Shown: in pieces, positions 1 through 7,781 of the stretch
How the letters are laid out: every line of letters starts with the position of its first letter
Position numbering within the stretch: the first letter of the stretch is position 1
NCBI GenBank assembly: GCA_039636865.1
Contig: CP144172.1
Coordinates: forward strand, 2,914,001-2,978,000
DNA length: 64,000 nucleotides
Origin: Dermatophilaceae bacterium Sec6.4
Lineage (GTDB): Bacteria > Actinomycetota > Actinomycetes > Actinomycetales > Dermatophilaceae
Reading direction: 5' to 3'
Notes under the pieces: model-generated
Database searches by the model: none
Seen by the model: the letters and a program-made list of their open reading frames with translations, nothing else
What the model was told of the DNA's origin: nothing
Position numbers and translations under genes: made by a program

Positions 1-124
1 CCAACTGTGAGCGACCGGTCAGCGATCGGTGATCGGTGACGGTTGCCGTTGTGGGTACGGCCTTGCCGCATCCGTCGTGAGGCGTCAAAACTGGCGAGTC
101 GCGTTGTGGTGCCAGGATGACGCC

Positions 125-913
125 ATGGGTGATTTTTCAGCGGGAGAAGACATCTGGACCGAGAGGCTGGGGAATCTGCGCAATACCGTCCGGCAAGAGC
201 TGATCGGTCGCCACCTTGATGATCACGTCCGGGACGGGGCCAGGGTGCTGGATATCGGGTGTGGGCAGGGTACCCAAGCAATTCGGATGGCCCGCCGAGG
301 GTGCAGCGTCACCGGAGTCGATCCTTCAGAGCAGCTGTTCGCGAGGTGCGCGGCTGACGCTGAGGTTGCCGGGGTCGCCGTGGATCTGCATCAAGGTCAC
401 CTGCAGGATTTGGATGCTGTGCTGGGTGACCGCACTTTCGAGGTGGTCTGTGCCCATGGGGTGTTGATGTATCTGGATGATCCGCTGCTCGCGTTGGACG
501 TACTGAGCGATCGGGTCGCACCCGGTGGTTTGCTGTCCGTGACGTTCCGCAACGGTGATGCTTTAGCGTTCCGCCCCGGGTTGAGAGGTCAGTGGCAGGC
601 TGCCGTCGAGGCCATGGATGCCACCACGTACGTCAACGAAATCGGCGTGCGAGCCAGGGCCGATCGCCTCGAGACGGTCACTGACCACTTGATACGTCGC
701 GGAATGAGTATCGAGGCCTGGTACGGCGTGCGGGTTTTCACCGACGCCTTACCCAGTGAACAGAGCGCAGTAGTCGGGCCGGACCTGGAATGGTTACTGC
801 GAGCAGAGCAACAAGCCTGTGCCCGAGACCCCTACCGACGGCTCGCCTCCCAACTCCACGTACTGGCACAACAGCCAGACCCTTCTCAACCCCACGGGCC
901 AACTGCGCGGTAG
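125..913 (+). CDS. Class I SAM-dependent methyltransferase
   Basis: The protein of about 262 residues has a Rossmann methyltransferase fold. Motif I (VLDIGCGQG) lies near residues 41-49, the acidic end of strand beta2 (GVDPSEQ) near 64-70, and a VVCAHGVLMYL segment fits motifs II/III near residue 115. The pattern resembles the CmoM/SmtA-like branch, which modifies tRNA or small molecules, but the substrate cannot be read from sequence. I chose the ATG at 125 because AGGA lies 7 bases upstream; an in-frame start at 29 would add a tail with no sign of homology. It is the first gene of the accessory region and is not obviously in an operon with the toxin-antitoxin pair that follows. Confidence 0.8.
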   Translation: MGDFSAGEDIWTERLGNLRNTVRQELIGRHLDDHVRDGARVLDIGCGQGTQAIRMARRGCSVTGVDPSEQLFARCAADAEVAGVAVDLHQGHLQDLDAVLGDRTFEVVCAHGVLMYLDDPLLALDVLSDRVAPGGLLSVTFRNGDALAFRPGLRGQWQAAVEAMDATTYVNEIGVRARADRLETVTDHLIRRGMSIEAWYGVRVFTDALPSEQSAVVGPDLEWLLRAEQQACARDPYRRLASQLHVLAQQPDPSQPHGPTAR

Positions 914-949
914 AGGATCGCTGACCGGGACGTCCTACCTCGGGCGGCA

Positions 950-977
950 GAGCCGGCACGGCCGGCCGTGCCGGCTC
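950..977. repeat. Perfect 28-bp GC-rich palindrome
   Basis: Bases 950-977 read the same on both strands (GAGCCGGCACGGCC and its complement, with no loop). It lies between the methyltransferase stop and the toxin-antitoxin promoter. It could be a factor-independent hairpin without a T-tract, or a binding site. The perfect symmetry is seen directly; the role is inferred. Confidence 0.6.
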
Positions 978-1013
978 GCGCACGTCGGTCTACCGTCAAT
1001 CCGATTTTCGTCA

Positions 1014-1026
1014 TACGATATTTCTA
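1014..1026 (+). promoter_or_regulatory. Probable leaderless promoter -10 box of the RHH/BrnT-like pair
   Basis: TACGAT at 1014-1019 resembles a -10 hexamer and ends 6 bases before the ATG at 1026. No Shine-Dalgarno sequence precedes that ATG, so a transcript starting at the start codon (leaderless, common in actinobacteria) fits. I see no convincing -35 box. The local AT-rich patch stands out from the GC-rich flanks and may also be where the antitoxin binds its own promoter. Confidence 0.35.
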
Positions 1027-1259
1027 TGGTGAGCGAAGAGCAGATCCAGCAATGGGCAGACGAGGCCGAGGCCGGGTACGACGTAGAGGAGTTGAAGCGT
1101 CGCGGGCGCGGTCGTCCAGGGCGTGGGGCTGAGCCAATGCAGGTTGTTGCTGTGCGCCTGACAGCGGAGGAGGTCGCCACGTTGGATGAGGTGGCCAAGC
1201 GTGAACACCTGTCGCGTTCTGAGGCCATCCGGCGGGCTCTGGCCGACTTCGCAGCGTGA
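1026..1259 (+). CDS. Ribbon-helix-helix (CopG-like) antitoxin
   Basis: This 77-residue protein has the outline of a CopG/Arc repressor. The strand MQVVAVRLT near residues 38-46 is followed by two helices, with the EHLSRSEAIRRAL segment near 61-73 as the typical second helix. The acidic, flexible N-terminal half would be the part that wraps a partner. Its stop overlaps the start of the next gene by 4 bases (GTGA), the usual coupling of antitoxin and toxin. By family knowledge such proteins neutralise the toxin and repress their own operon. No Shine-Dalgarno site is visible, consistent with leaderless translation. Confidence 0.75.
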   Translation: MVSEEQIQQWADEAEAGYDVEELKRRGRGRPGRGAEPMQVVAVRLTAEEVATLDEVAKREHLSRSEAIRRALADFAA

Positions 1260-1498
1260 AGGTGCACCGCAGCGCGCTCAAACATGGGGTGTCGAGCGAG
1301 GACGCAGTGCAGGCCGCCGACTGGCCGCAATGGATCGAGCCCCTTGAGGACGACGGCTGGCCGCATCGTGAGCTGCGGCTCGGCTTCGACACGCAGGCGC
1401 GGCTGCTCGAGACCGTTGTGCTCATCTTCGACAGTGGTGAGGAGCTAGTGATCCACGCGATGCCAGCGCGCAAGCAATTCTGGGAGCTCGTGCCCTGA
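1256..1498 (+). CDS. BrnT-like toxin of a type II toxin-antitoxin pair
   Basis: The 80-residue product starts with GTG inside the stop of the ribbon-helix-helix gene. The segment KHGVSSEDA near residues 9-17 recalls the KHGVSFEEA signature of BrnT ribonuclease toxins, and the beta-rich remainder ending in HAMPARKQF resembles the compact fold of that family. BrnT enzymes cleave RNA and pair with ribbon-helix-helix antitoxins, which matches this neighbour. The usual BrnT N-terminal strand (EWD...) is missing, so it may be a separate relative of the same fold. The assignment rests on context and short motifs. Confidence 0.6.
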   Translation: MKVHRSALKHGVSSEDAVQAADWPQWIEPLEDDGWPHRELRLGFDTQARLLETVVLIFDSGEELVIHAMPARKQFWELVP

Positions 1499-1882
1499 GG
1501 CCGCGAGCACTTCGCGCGAACCGAAACCTTGCCCCTAGCGAGACGCCCGCCAGAAAGGTTGTTCACCCGTCCCGTTCGCCGATCCGCTTGCGGACGCGGT
1601 CACCGCGACTGTGTTCCGTATAGAGCACCCGAGTGGGACGGTCCAGCTGTTGTGAGCTCGAGGGCCGATTTTGCTGCTGGTGCTCGCCGGTGACGGTTCC
1701 GCGTACGGGACGCGATCGATAGTCGATTGTCCAGGTGGCCGAGTCCTTGGTACGGGAAACGTCGAGGCTGGTGTGGCAGATTGAGCGTCGTGTCTGATGG
1801 ACAGCGTTCAATCGACCCTCCGCGCAGCTGGGGCCCAAGTGCTCGCTCTGGCCAGCGTGGATCGCAGTACGGCGCGCTCGAG
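1499..1882. other. 384-bp intergenic stretch holding MITE-like copy 1
   Basis: This gap between the toxin-antitoxin pair and the next likely gene has no convincing coding sequence. Most of it is the 148-bp repeat described at 1566-1713. Reading frames that run through the repeat on both strands look like shadows. I see no further structured element. Confidence 0.5.
1566..1713 (+). mobile_element. 148-bp MITE-like element, copy 1
   Basis: Bases 1566-1644 match the reverse complement of 5889-5967 at 72 of 79 positions. The similarity resumes at the far end, where GCCGGTGACGGTTC is followed by ACGGGACG, and the total length is the same as in copy 2. The left end is CCCGTCCCG and the right end a decayed CGGGACG, so terminal inverted repeats are present. 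There is no room for a transposase, so it would need one in trans. Conserved ends with a divergent middle suggest an old, non-autonomous element. No clear target-site duplication is visible. Confidence 0.6.
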
Positions 1883-2221
1883 GTGGTGTTGTCGCGGCAA
1901 TCACTGGCTGGGGTAGTCAAAACGCCGCTGGCCGAGCTCGTTGGCCAACTCAGCCTTCGGGTTGAGCACTCGTTCAACGACCAATACGACGGCGAGTTCG
2001 CCTATTTCGAGACCGACCACGACACCTTCACGCTGGTGCACTGGGAACCCAGTGAGTATGTCGAGGTCTGGGCATCAGTCTGGCCTGAGAACCCACGGCC
2101 CAGCTCTGCGGAATTCCCGGTCGGGACCGAGGAGTTCCGCAGATTTCTTGACCTCATCAACCTGCCATCAGACGACATCTACATACCGCACGGCCTTAGC
2201 CCCCAACCCTCGCCTAGCTAG
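1883..2221 (+). CDS. Hypothetical acidic protein
   Basis: I do not recognise this protein of about 112 residues. It is acidic and rich in aromatics (QYDGEFAYFETDHDTF, HWEPSEYVEVW), with a predicted alternation of strands in the middle and a short helix (EEFRRFLDLINL) near the end. The body looks like a real globular protein, but the start is uncertain: GTG codons at 1883 and 1886 are candidates, and the open frame extends upstream through the repeat element to a TTG at 1727. Small acidic single-domain proteins in such regions are sometimes immunity proteins, but nothing here proves that. Confidence 0.45.
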   Translation: MVLSRQSLAGVVKTPLAELVGQLSLRVEHSFNDQYDGEFAYFETDHDTFTLVHWEPSEYVEVWASVWPENPRPSSAEFPVGTEEFRRFLDLINLPSDDIYIPHGLSPQPSPS

Positions 2222-2308
2222 CTAATCCACGATCGTCGACCGGGGTGTCATGCAGCGCGAGCCTGCTGCATGACTTAGGCGCCGAATACCCGGCGATAGG
2301 CTCAAATT

Positions 2309-2629
2309 GTGCGAGATTCTGCTCCTGCCCTCGTCTTGATGAGTGATTACGCTGCTCGCACTCCGCTGTGGCACGCAGACGGCGGCAACCTGAGCGACTT
2401 GGCACCCTTGAGGTTGGCCCCTCATCTTGTGCAGGACCTGCTGAACTGGCAGCGGTACTTCGACCAACACTTCCACTTCGACCGCACGACGAACTGGGAC
2501 ACGGCGGAGGCGGCATCTTGGTATGAAGCCCAGGGCCGGATGCTTCACACACGCCTAATCCGAGCGCTGCCTGCTCGATCAGTCACGCTCGATCTGTGGC
2601 CTATTGAAGGTGTCGCCCCCGGAACATGA
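2309..2629 (+). CDS. Hypothetical protein, small conserved actinobacterial type
   Basis: The 106-residue product starts with GTG, or with ATG at 2339. The part MSDYAARTPLWHADG, then LAPHLVQDLLNWQRYFDQHF, then WYEAQGRMLHTRL, ending LDLWPIEG, has the layout of a small uncharacterised protein that I recall from other actinobacteria. It looks soluble and mostly helical. No catalytic motif is visible and the neighbours give no functional hint. It lies inside the segment bounded by the two 148-bp elements. Confidence 0.6.
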   Translation: MRDSAPALVLMSDYAARTPLWHADGGNLSDLAPLRLAPHLVQDLLNWQRYFDQHFHFDRTTNWDTAEAASWYEAQGRMLHTRLIRALPARSVTLDLWPIEGVAPGT

Positions 2630-2783
2630 TCGGACACAACGCGTGAGCACCGACTCCGTCCCGATAGTCGATCGTTGACTGGGCGGGCAGTAAGCCTCCG
2701 GGGCATGGTCGCGTGGATTAGTTGTGGGATGTGACTCGTCGAGTTTCGGGGTGTTGTCGATGGCGTCAAGGGGCGGGTAGGGG

Positions 2784-2819
2784 CGGTAGAACTACTCAGT
2801 CGGGTGCGTAGTTCTACCG
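2784..2819. repeat. 12-bp inverted repeat with 12-nt loop
   Basis: CGGTAGAACTAC at 2784-2795 is perfectly complementary to GTAGTTCTACCG at 2808-2819. It lies 28 bp upstream of the membrane protein gene. It may be an operator for that gene or a terminator of the gene before it; no T-tract follows. The pairing is seen directly. Confidence 0.6.
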
Positions 2820-2847
2820 GTGTCCGCGTCCCGGCCGGCCAACCAGG

Positions 2848-3528
2848 ATGGACGCCATGGTCTTGTGGATGCGCGGCGCCGTCCGCGCCGGTGGCGTGTT
2901 CCTCGTCGCGCTCATAGGAATGTGGGCGTTAGGGTGGCGATGGGAAATGGACGCATCTTTGGCTGCCCGGCCCGCCCTATTCATCGTCGTACTGGAAGTG
3001 ATCTGGGCCCGGATAGATACAGCGCGCCTGGGGCCCGTTGCTAGCGAATGGGTGTGGGCCCACGCCGCGATTTGGGTGGCTGCGGGAGTCAGCGTCGCTG
3101 CCCTTCTGCGGGGCATGCCGGTGATCGTCATCGTTGCGCTAGTAGCCGGCGTTGCGGCAGGTGTGGCAGTACCAGCCTGGGCCGCAGTCGGAGGTGCCCA
3201 CCGCACGCAGGCGTCGATGGATGGCCCATCGCGGCCGGTGTCTGCTGCGGCCATGACGGTAGTGACCGTTGGCGGGGTCGCGGCGCTTCTGGTAGTTCCA
3301 CTTGTCGTGCTCGGGTGGCTTGCAACAATCGCGTGGACCGGCTGCTTCATCGAGTGCAAGCAGCCGGATCACTTTGCGGCCGTGAGGTTGGCCGCAGGTG
3401 CGGGCGTGCTGCTGATCGACCTGGTTGCCTGGGGCATGGCGGCCTGGCGCAGATTTCCCAGGGTGCTGACAGGCATTGCGGCTGTGCCACTTGTCGTGGG
3501 CGCCGCGGCTGTTTATCTCATGAGGTAA
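2848..3528 (+). CDS. Hypothetical polytopic membrane protein
   Basis: This protein of about 226 residues has roughly six hydrophobic segments: near residues 15-30, 69-86, 89-110, 135-162 (long enough for one extended or two short passes), 180-199 and 206-225. A polar loop follows the fourth (GGAHRTQASMDGPSRP), and CFIECKQPDHF lies on an outer or inner loop. I recognise no family. The ATG at 2857 has AGGA at better spacing (8 bases) than the ATG at 2848, so the true start may be nine bases later. Codon use looks normal for a high-GC genome. Confidence 0.6.
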   Translation: MDAMVLWMRGAVRAGGVFLVALIGMWALGWRWEMDASLAARPALFIVVLEVIWARIDTARLGPVASEWVWAHAAIWVAAGVSVAALLRGMPVIVIVALVAGVAAGVAVPAWAAVGGAHRTQASMDGPSRPVSAAAMTVVTVGGVAALLVVPLVVLGWLATIAWTGCFIECKQPDHFAAVRLAAGAGVLLIDLVAWGMAAWRRFPRVLTGIAAVPLVVGAAAVYLMR

Positions 3529-3709
3529 CGAGATACGGCAATAAACACGCACCGGGCTTCATCACCGAAGTTACGCCACGATGTGTCCGCGTCGGCGTCC
3601 TACACAAACTCGCTGCAGCCCAGATGACGATCCATGACCGGCGACGATTCACCGGAAAACCAGGACAAGCTCCAACGGTTAGCGGGCGCGGCCGCACGCG
3701 CGTTGAGAG

Positions 3710-4558
3710 TTAGCCATCAACGGGCTCGTCCTCGGGAGGGAAGCGCCGGTCGAACACGTCGCCAGCTTTCTTCACCGTTTTCGGTCCTGTTGGCGAACTG
3801 GCCAGGCTGATGAACGTTCCGATCGGTGGTGGCGTAACAAGCGCTACGCCGGTCAAGACAGCGGCCCACATTAGCCACACCCACAGGACCAATATCTGGC
3901 GAGCCTGTTTTCGCGAGATCCGAGGTCGTGCGCGAAACAGGGCTTCGGCGGCGGCGTCGATCGCCGCGGATAGCTGAGCCTCCGCAACGATTCCGGTCTC
4001 CGCTGCCTCCAGCGTCGCTGCGTCAAACTCGCCGTGCTCGACTAGCCCCGCCAGCCGCTCGAACCCGGCTGCGGTTGGAAATTCTAGGCGCAGACGCGAT
4101 AGATCGTTGATCTGCTCCAAGGAGTGGGTGAACTCCGGATTAATCACCAGTCCGGCTAGTCGAGACTGCGCGCGTGCCATCTCCATCAGAGGAACCGCCA
4201 GCGCTTTTGCCCACTGTCTTTGCTGTTCTGCAATCTGAGTAAACATCGGTTCTAGTACCAGTCGAACACCCGACTGTTGGGCCATCTGAGCAAAGAGTTG
4301 TGGCGCGACCACTCTTGTCGCTGCCTTATTTTGCAGTTGAAAGGCTTTTAGCACAGGTAGCACCTGGGCGGCGACGTCCGCTGCTATCGGCCGAGTGAGC
4401 TGCTGCAGCGCGCTTGCGAGTGGGCCGTTGATCTGCTTTTGAAGCTGATTCAGAGAGTTCGTGAACGCTGGTGTGGAGAGCGCGCGGATAAGGGCGGCCT
4501 GCTGCTCCTTCGTGAGGTGTGGCTCGTCGTCACCGTCATCGGTCGCCGTAGTTGTCAT
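3710..4558 (-). CDS. Hypothetical helical protein with C-terminal membrane anchor
   Basis: The product is about 282 residues. It begins with a threonine- and aspartate-rich tail, then a long run of glutamine-rich amphipathic helices (LNQLQKQINGPLASALQQL and similar, residues about 30-200). One strong hydrophobic segment follows (ILVLWVWLMWAAVLTGVALV, near residues 223-242), then a polar tail. The layout suggests a cytoplasmic coiled or helical domain tethered to the membrane. I recognise no family. A GTG at 4561 is an alternative start directly before the ATG. Its glutamine-rich composition differs from the neighbours. Confidence 0.6.
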   Translation of the reverse strand: MTTTATDDGDDEPHLTKEQQAALIRALSTPAFTNSLNQLQKQINGPLASALQQLTRPIAADVAAQVLPVLKAFQLQNKAATRVVAPQLFAQMAQQSGVRLVLEPMFTQIAEQQRQWAKALAVPLMEMARAQSRLAGLVINPEFTHSLEQINDLSRLRLEFPTAAGFERLAGLVEHGEFDAATLEAAETGIVAEAQLSAAIDAAAEALFRARPRISRKQARQILVLWVWLMWAAVLTGVALVTPPPIGTFISLASSPTGPKTVKKAGDVFDRRFPPEDEPVDG

Positions 4559-4683
4559 CACGTCCCGACTGTAGGTCGAAATCGCAGCGTGGAGCGGTTG
4601 CTATGCACGGACGCACCGAACCGGGATCCGCGGGTGGTTTAGGAGTGGCGGGTGGTGACCGCTCTTCTAGGATGCGAGGCTTG

Positions 4684-5127
4684 ATGATCATGCGACAGCG
4701 GGTGGCAGCACTGATCGAGCGAGACGGGCAGCTGCTCGTAGTTCGTCAGCGGGCACGGGGTCTATTGGGTCGTCACGACGGGGACGTTTATTTGACTCCG
4801 CCTGGTGGTGGCGTCGAAACCGGAGAGTCACTGTTCGAGGCTCTGGTCCGTGAGGTACAGGAAGAGGTCGGTCTGGTCGTGACCGAAGCGAGCCTTCTGT
4901 CCCGGATCGATCACACAGGTGGCAACACTGCGCTCTTTGAGACCGTCGTTCAGCCCGGGGAACCGGTATTAGGTCTAGATCCCGAAAATGAGTGCCTCTG
5001 TCCTCGGCTCGTCGGGCTGCAATGGGTTCCGGCGATACCGCACGAACGTTGGTGTCAGCCGGGCGCGGGATCGAGGCTCAAGGTCGTTGTCTCGGGTCCA
5101 TCACCGAACGCCGGATGCGTGTCTTGA
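4684..5127 (+). CDS. NUDIX hydrolase
   Basis: The 147-residue protein carries a complete NUDIX box: GGGVETGES begins it near residue 39, and REVQEEVGL with its metal-binding glutamates ends it. The family hydrolyses nucleoside diphosphates linked to another group; the substrate cannot be read here. The start at 4684 is preceded by GAGG at short spacing. ATG codons at 4672 and 4690 and a TTG at 4681 are alternatives. After the NUDIX core the sequence keeps the usual FET and LQWVP pieces of the fold. The last 20 residues look low in complexity and may be non-homologous read-through. Confidence 0.85.
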   Translation: MIMRQRVAALIERDGQLLVVRQRARGLLGRHDGDVYLTPPGGGVETGESLFEALVREVQEEVGLVVTEASLLSRIDHTGGNTALFETVVQPGEPVLGLDPENECLCPRLVGLQWVPAIPHERWCQPGAGSRLKVVVSGPSPNAGCVS

Positions 5128-5279
5128 CCATCATGGCCATCCGCCGCGTCTGACAACGCCTTCTTCGAGCATGTCGAGTAGGCGCCCGTTTGCCGATCGC
5201 CATACGCCCATCGGCACGTGGCAGTTGCGAATCGGTGCGATCCTGAGCCATGCGGTGGTGGCGACGGGAAGTGATTCGT

Positions 5280-5768
5280 ATGGTCTCAGGTCCTTTGGGC
5301 CCGATGGAGCCCGTGTTGTCCGCTGAGGAGCGTGGCAGTGTGACGCCAGCACACCGCCAGCTCATCTCTACTCTCACCCGGAGCCAAGAACTCGAGTGGT
5401 CTGGTGTGGCGTTGTTGTCATGCCTGCGGTGGTTGTGCACCAGCACGCTGACTGAGGCGCCCGAGGTGCAGGTGGATGGGGCGTGGACCGATGGGTCCGA
5501 CGCGTTCTGTGTCGTGTACCGGGTGCCTTACGGGCCCCCGAGGGGGGTCGGGTTTAGGTGTCACCGGGCTGATGGCAACCCGATCGGAACGATTGATTCT
5601 GATGGCGACGACTCAGAGCCTGTGGAATTCGGGCGGCAGGTCGCCGATTTCGAGATCGGAGAACCCCTTGGCTCGAGGGTTACGCGACTACGGCGGGACG
5701 AGCACGGTGTCGGGTGGTGGGGGTCCTTGGGCGACGACCTTCCTGTTCGGTCTTCCATGCATAACTAG
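5280..5768 (+). CDS. Hypothetical protein
   Basis: I do not recognise this protein of about 162 residues. It has a helical front (RQLISTLTRSQELEWSGVALLSCLRWLC), then a beta-rich acidic body (DAFCVVYRVPYGPPRGVGF, GTIDSDGDDSEPVEFGRQVADFEIGEP) ending in WWGSLGDDL. The ATG at 5280 is chosen because GGGAAG lies about 9 bases upstream; an ATG at 5250 is also in frame. Soluble, with no signal peptide. It lies just before the second 148-bp element. An immunity-type role is possible from size and composition only. Confidence 0.55.
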   Translation: MVSGPLGPMEPVLSAEERGSVTPAHRQLISTLTRSQELEWSGVALLSCLRWLCTSTLTEAPEVQVDGAWTDGSDAFCVVYRVPYGPPRGVGFRCHRADGNPIGTIDSDGDDSEPVEFGRQVADFEIGEPLGSRVTRLRRDEHGVGWWGSLGDDLPVRSSMHN

Positions 5769-6075
5769 ACCCCTTGGTGCCACTCAGCGCATGTTGGCGA
5801 TCCGTGGCTAAATTCTCAGCCCGTCCCGTTTAGCGAACCATCACCGGCGACGGATGAAGACGATCTGGGCCCCGCGCCCAGATCGCCAGGACCGTCCCAC
5901 GTGGGTGTCCTATACGGAACACGGTCGCGGTGACCGCGTCCGCAAGCGGATCGGTGACCGGGACGGGACTATCCAACGGCGATGGCGCCGTGGTCCGCGG
6001 GCAGCAGTGCGTGTGAGCGGTGGTTTGCTGAAAACAGTTCGACACCGAATCGCTGTTACTGACACGCTGCGGGAC
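5769..6075. other. 307-bp intergenic stretch holding MITE-like copy 2
   Basis: Half of this gap is the 148-bp repeat at 5820-5967. The frame of the next gene is open back through the repeat to 5854, but that part encodes a basic, low-complexity stretch typical of repeat read-through. No other gene or RNA is evident. Confidence 0.5.
5820..5967 (-). mobile_element. 148-bp MITE-like element, copy 2
   Basis: The ends are a perfect 9-bp terminal inverted repeat, CCCGTCCCG at 5820 and CGGGACGGG ending at 5967. The match extends imperfectly to 16 of 20 bases. An internal hairpin pairs CGATCTGGGC (5861-5870) with GCCCAGATCG (5876-5885). Bases 5889-5967 match copy 1 at 72 of 79 positions in the opposite orientation. 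It is too short to encode a transposase. The flanks (CTCAG and ACTAT) show no obvious target-site duplication. The TIRs, hairpin and a second copy of equal length are seen directly; the mobile nature is inferred. Confidence 0.65.
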
Positions 6076-7002
6076 ATGAGCCCCCGTCCATCTACTTCGC
6101 GGCTGGTGGCAGGCCTCCAGCAGGCGATGCCATCGGGGAGCCCGGTAGGGGATTCCGGCATCGTGTTGGAGGTACGCGCTACCGGTAGCGACGCTGTGGT
6201 GCTGCTGCGATGGGCTCGCGACCCGAACACCTACGGCGTCCCGATCTCGCTGGATGAAGCAGCCACCATCTACAGCGGGGCCAACGAGAGCATCGAGGAA
6301 CACCTTTCCGAGATCGAAATACTCCTCATGGAGGAGTTGGGAACTGGTCTGGTGTCCCGGGCCCGGCGGCGGCTTGCGGGAGATTACATCGAGCTGACCG
6401 GGCCGGACTGGCCCGCTGACCACCGATTCGCCGAACAGGTCATATATCCAGATAGCGATCAGCTCAGAACATTGGCGTCTGTGACACGTGCAGATGGGAT
6501 AGACCCGGCGGTCGCGTTGGCTAGCGCCAAGGCCGGGTCACTGGTGGCGTGGGTTGTTGCTTACGAGGACAACCGGCACGGTGGGCCGTACGTGGGCCAG
6601 GCGGTCATCACTGGCCACCCCGGTGAACCTGCGGTCCTGCAAATGGTGCAGCTGAGCCAGGACGCGGTACCTCACACGGTCGCCCTCGACCTGGCCCGCC
6701 TGGCCGGCCACTGCGCCGGGGAAGCGGGCTACCTCTCAGTGCGCACCAAAGTGGACCTGCCCGAGCTCGACCTGCTCGGCTACCGCCCTAATGAGGACGG
6801 CACTTGGAGGGTTGACACCACGTTCTTGAACGAGGACCAAGACCGGGCGAGCATCCTGCTCACTGATGCTCGCCGCGACTCGACCGCGTGGGGCAGCGAC
6901 CGAGACCTGGGCAACACTCACCTCGCCAAGACCCGTACCCAACGGTGGCTGCACCGCCTCGCTCATCCCCCGGCGGCGGCACTGCCCGATCGTTCGTCAT
7001 AG
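6076..7002 (+). CDS. Hypothetical two-part protein
   Basis: This protein of about 308 residues seems to have two parts. The first (residues about 1-125) is acidic and helical (SIEEHLSEIEILLMEELGTG then RARRRLAGDYIELTGPDWP). The second (about 135-285) is alternating alpha/beta (AGSLVAWVVAYEDNRHGG, AVLQMVQLSQDAVPHTVALDL), with a rhythm loosely like an acyltransferase but no clear motif. I do not recognise either part. The ATG at 6076 is a guess: no strong ribosome site is visible, and earlier GTG codons near 6010 would extend it. The longer open frame reads through the 148-bp repeat and is unlikely to be translated. Confidence 0.5.
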   Translation: MSPRPSTSRLVAGLQQAMPSGSPVGDSGIVLEVRATGSDAVVLLRWARDPNTYGVPISLDEAATIYSGANESIEEHLSEIEILLMEELGTGLVSRARRRLAGDYIELTGPDWPADHRFAEQVIYPDSDQLRTLASVTRADGIDPAVALASAKAGSLVAWVVAYEDNRHGGPYVGQAVITGHPGEPAVLQMVQLSQDAVPHTVALDLARLAGHCAGEAGYLSVRTKVDLPELDLLGYRPNEDGTWRVDTTFLNEDQDRASILLTDARRDSTAWGSDRDLGNTHLAKTRTQRWLHRLAHPPAAALPDRSS

Positions 7003-7040
7003 CGGATCCCAGGCCACCGAAGCGAACTCGCCCTCCATCA

Positions 7041-7062
7041 CCATAAGCGGATCGTCTTATGG
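7041..7062. terminator. Small inverted repeat between convergent genes
   Basis: CCATAAG (7041-7047) pairs perfectly with CTTATGG (7056-7062) around an 8-nt loop. It lies between the ends of two convergent genes, where a shared terminator is expected. The stem is short, weak and lacks a T-tract, so the call is tentative. Confidence 0.35.
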
Positions 7063-7071
7063 GTGCGGTAA

Positions 7072-7503
7072 CTACCGCTCTGTTGCGGGCTTGATGGTGA
7101 TGACCTCGCACTTGATAAGTGCGCCAGAGCGTTCAATCTGACTGTCGGCAGTGAGCAGCGCCATCTCGTGGCGTTCCGCAGCGGCAACGTAGATTGCGTC
7201 GGCGTAGCGAAGCGACCCTTGCGCGAGGGTCCACGCTCGATTGACATCGGACCAAGGCGTCCCCTCGATCACGATTTCGAGGGCTGCCGCAGCCTGGAGT
7301 GCTATCGCGAGATCCGCCAGCTGCAACGGATGGCTCGGCCGGTTTGCGGCTGCTCCGAGGCCAGACATCACCTCGAATGCAAAGTGCCCAGGCGCGAGGA
7401 GCTTCTCGGCAGCCGGCACAGCCGCCAGTGCAGCCCGCGCGGCGTCTCCTCGCAAACCGGGATCAGCAACTACGTCAATGACGAGTGAGGCGTCGATAAT
7501 CAC
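7072..7503 (-). CDS. VapC-like PIN-domain toxin
   Basis: The 143-residue protein is a typical single PIN domain. The acidic residues that bind the metal are in place: D4 in MIIDASLVID, E44 in FAFEVM, D102 in RYADAIYVA and D120 in LLTADSQ. PIN toxins of this type cleave tRNA or rRNA. It starts with GTG overlapping the stop of the upstream antitoxin by 4 bases (GTGA), so the two are translationally coupled. All catalytic residues are present, so nothing suggests it is inactive. Confidence 0.9.
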   Translation of the reverse strand: MIIDASLVIDVVADPGLRGDAARAALAAVPAAEKLLAPGHFAFEVMSGLGAAANRPSHPLQLADLAIALQAAAALEIVIEGTPWSDVNRAWTLAQGSLRYADAIYVAAAERHEMALLTADSQIERSGALIKCEVITIKPATER

Positions 7504-7775
7504 TCCGCTGGACGAGCACTCAACTGATCAGCCCGCTCATCATGTGCTTGATCGACCGCCGCCAGTACCGCGTCCCGCTCGCTCTCGGGCACCCCTGGCT
7601 TGCCACGCAGCCGCTCTGCGGTGCGAGCGATCGCGGCTTGGCGCCGCAGATACATCGCCTGAGCGTGGACAGCATCACGGAGATAGCTCTGCAAGGACGC
7701 CCCTTGCTCCGCTGCTGCTGAGCGGATCTGATCGAGGTCATCCGGGAGCACGTCGCGAATCAGCACGTTCGACAT
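7500..7775 (-). CDS. FitA-like/RHH antitoxin partner of the PIN toxin
   Basis: The 91-residue product has a short ribbon-helix-helix start (MSNVLIRDVLPDDLDQIRSA, then QGASLQSYLRDAV). This is the pattern of FitA-type antitoxins, in which a first strand is followed by LQSYLR. The charged C-terminal half would wrap the PIN toxin. It precedes and overlaps the toxin gene, as expected. By family knowledge the complex represses its own promoter. The upstream promoter appears leaderless (see 7782-7811). Confidence 0.8.
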   Translation of the reverse strand: MSNVLIRDVLPDDLDQIRSAAAEQGASLQSYLRDAVHAQAMYLRRQAAIARTAERLRGKPGVPESERDAVLAAVDQAHDERADQLSARPAE

Positions 7776-7781
7776 GCAGCA

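Noticed and set aside
1563-1977. Minus-strand frames across MITE-like copy 1
   Set aside because: They read through the repeat and give basic low-complexity protein, so I treat them as non-coding.
3048-3713. 221-codon frame overlapping the membrane protein at 2848-3528
   Set aside because: Gly/Arg/Cys-rich translation without hydrophobic pattern; the other frame has clear membrane segments.
5131-5352. Minus-strand frame between the NUDIX gene and the hypothetical at 5280
   Set aside because: It ends in a plausible helix, but overlaps the start of a better-supported gene and shows no family match. A gene fragment cannot be excluded.
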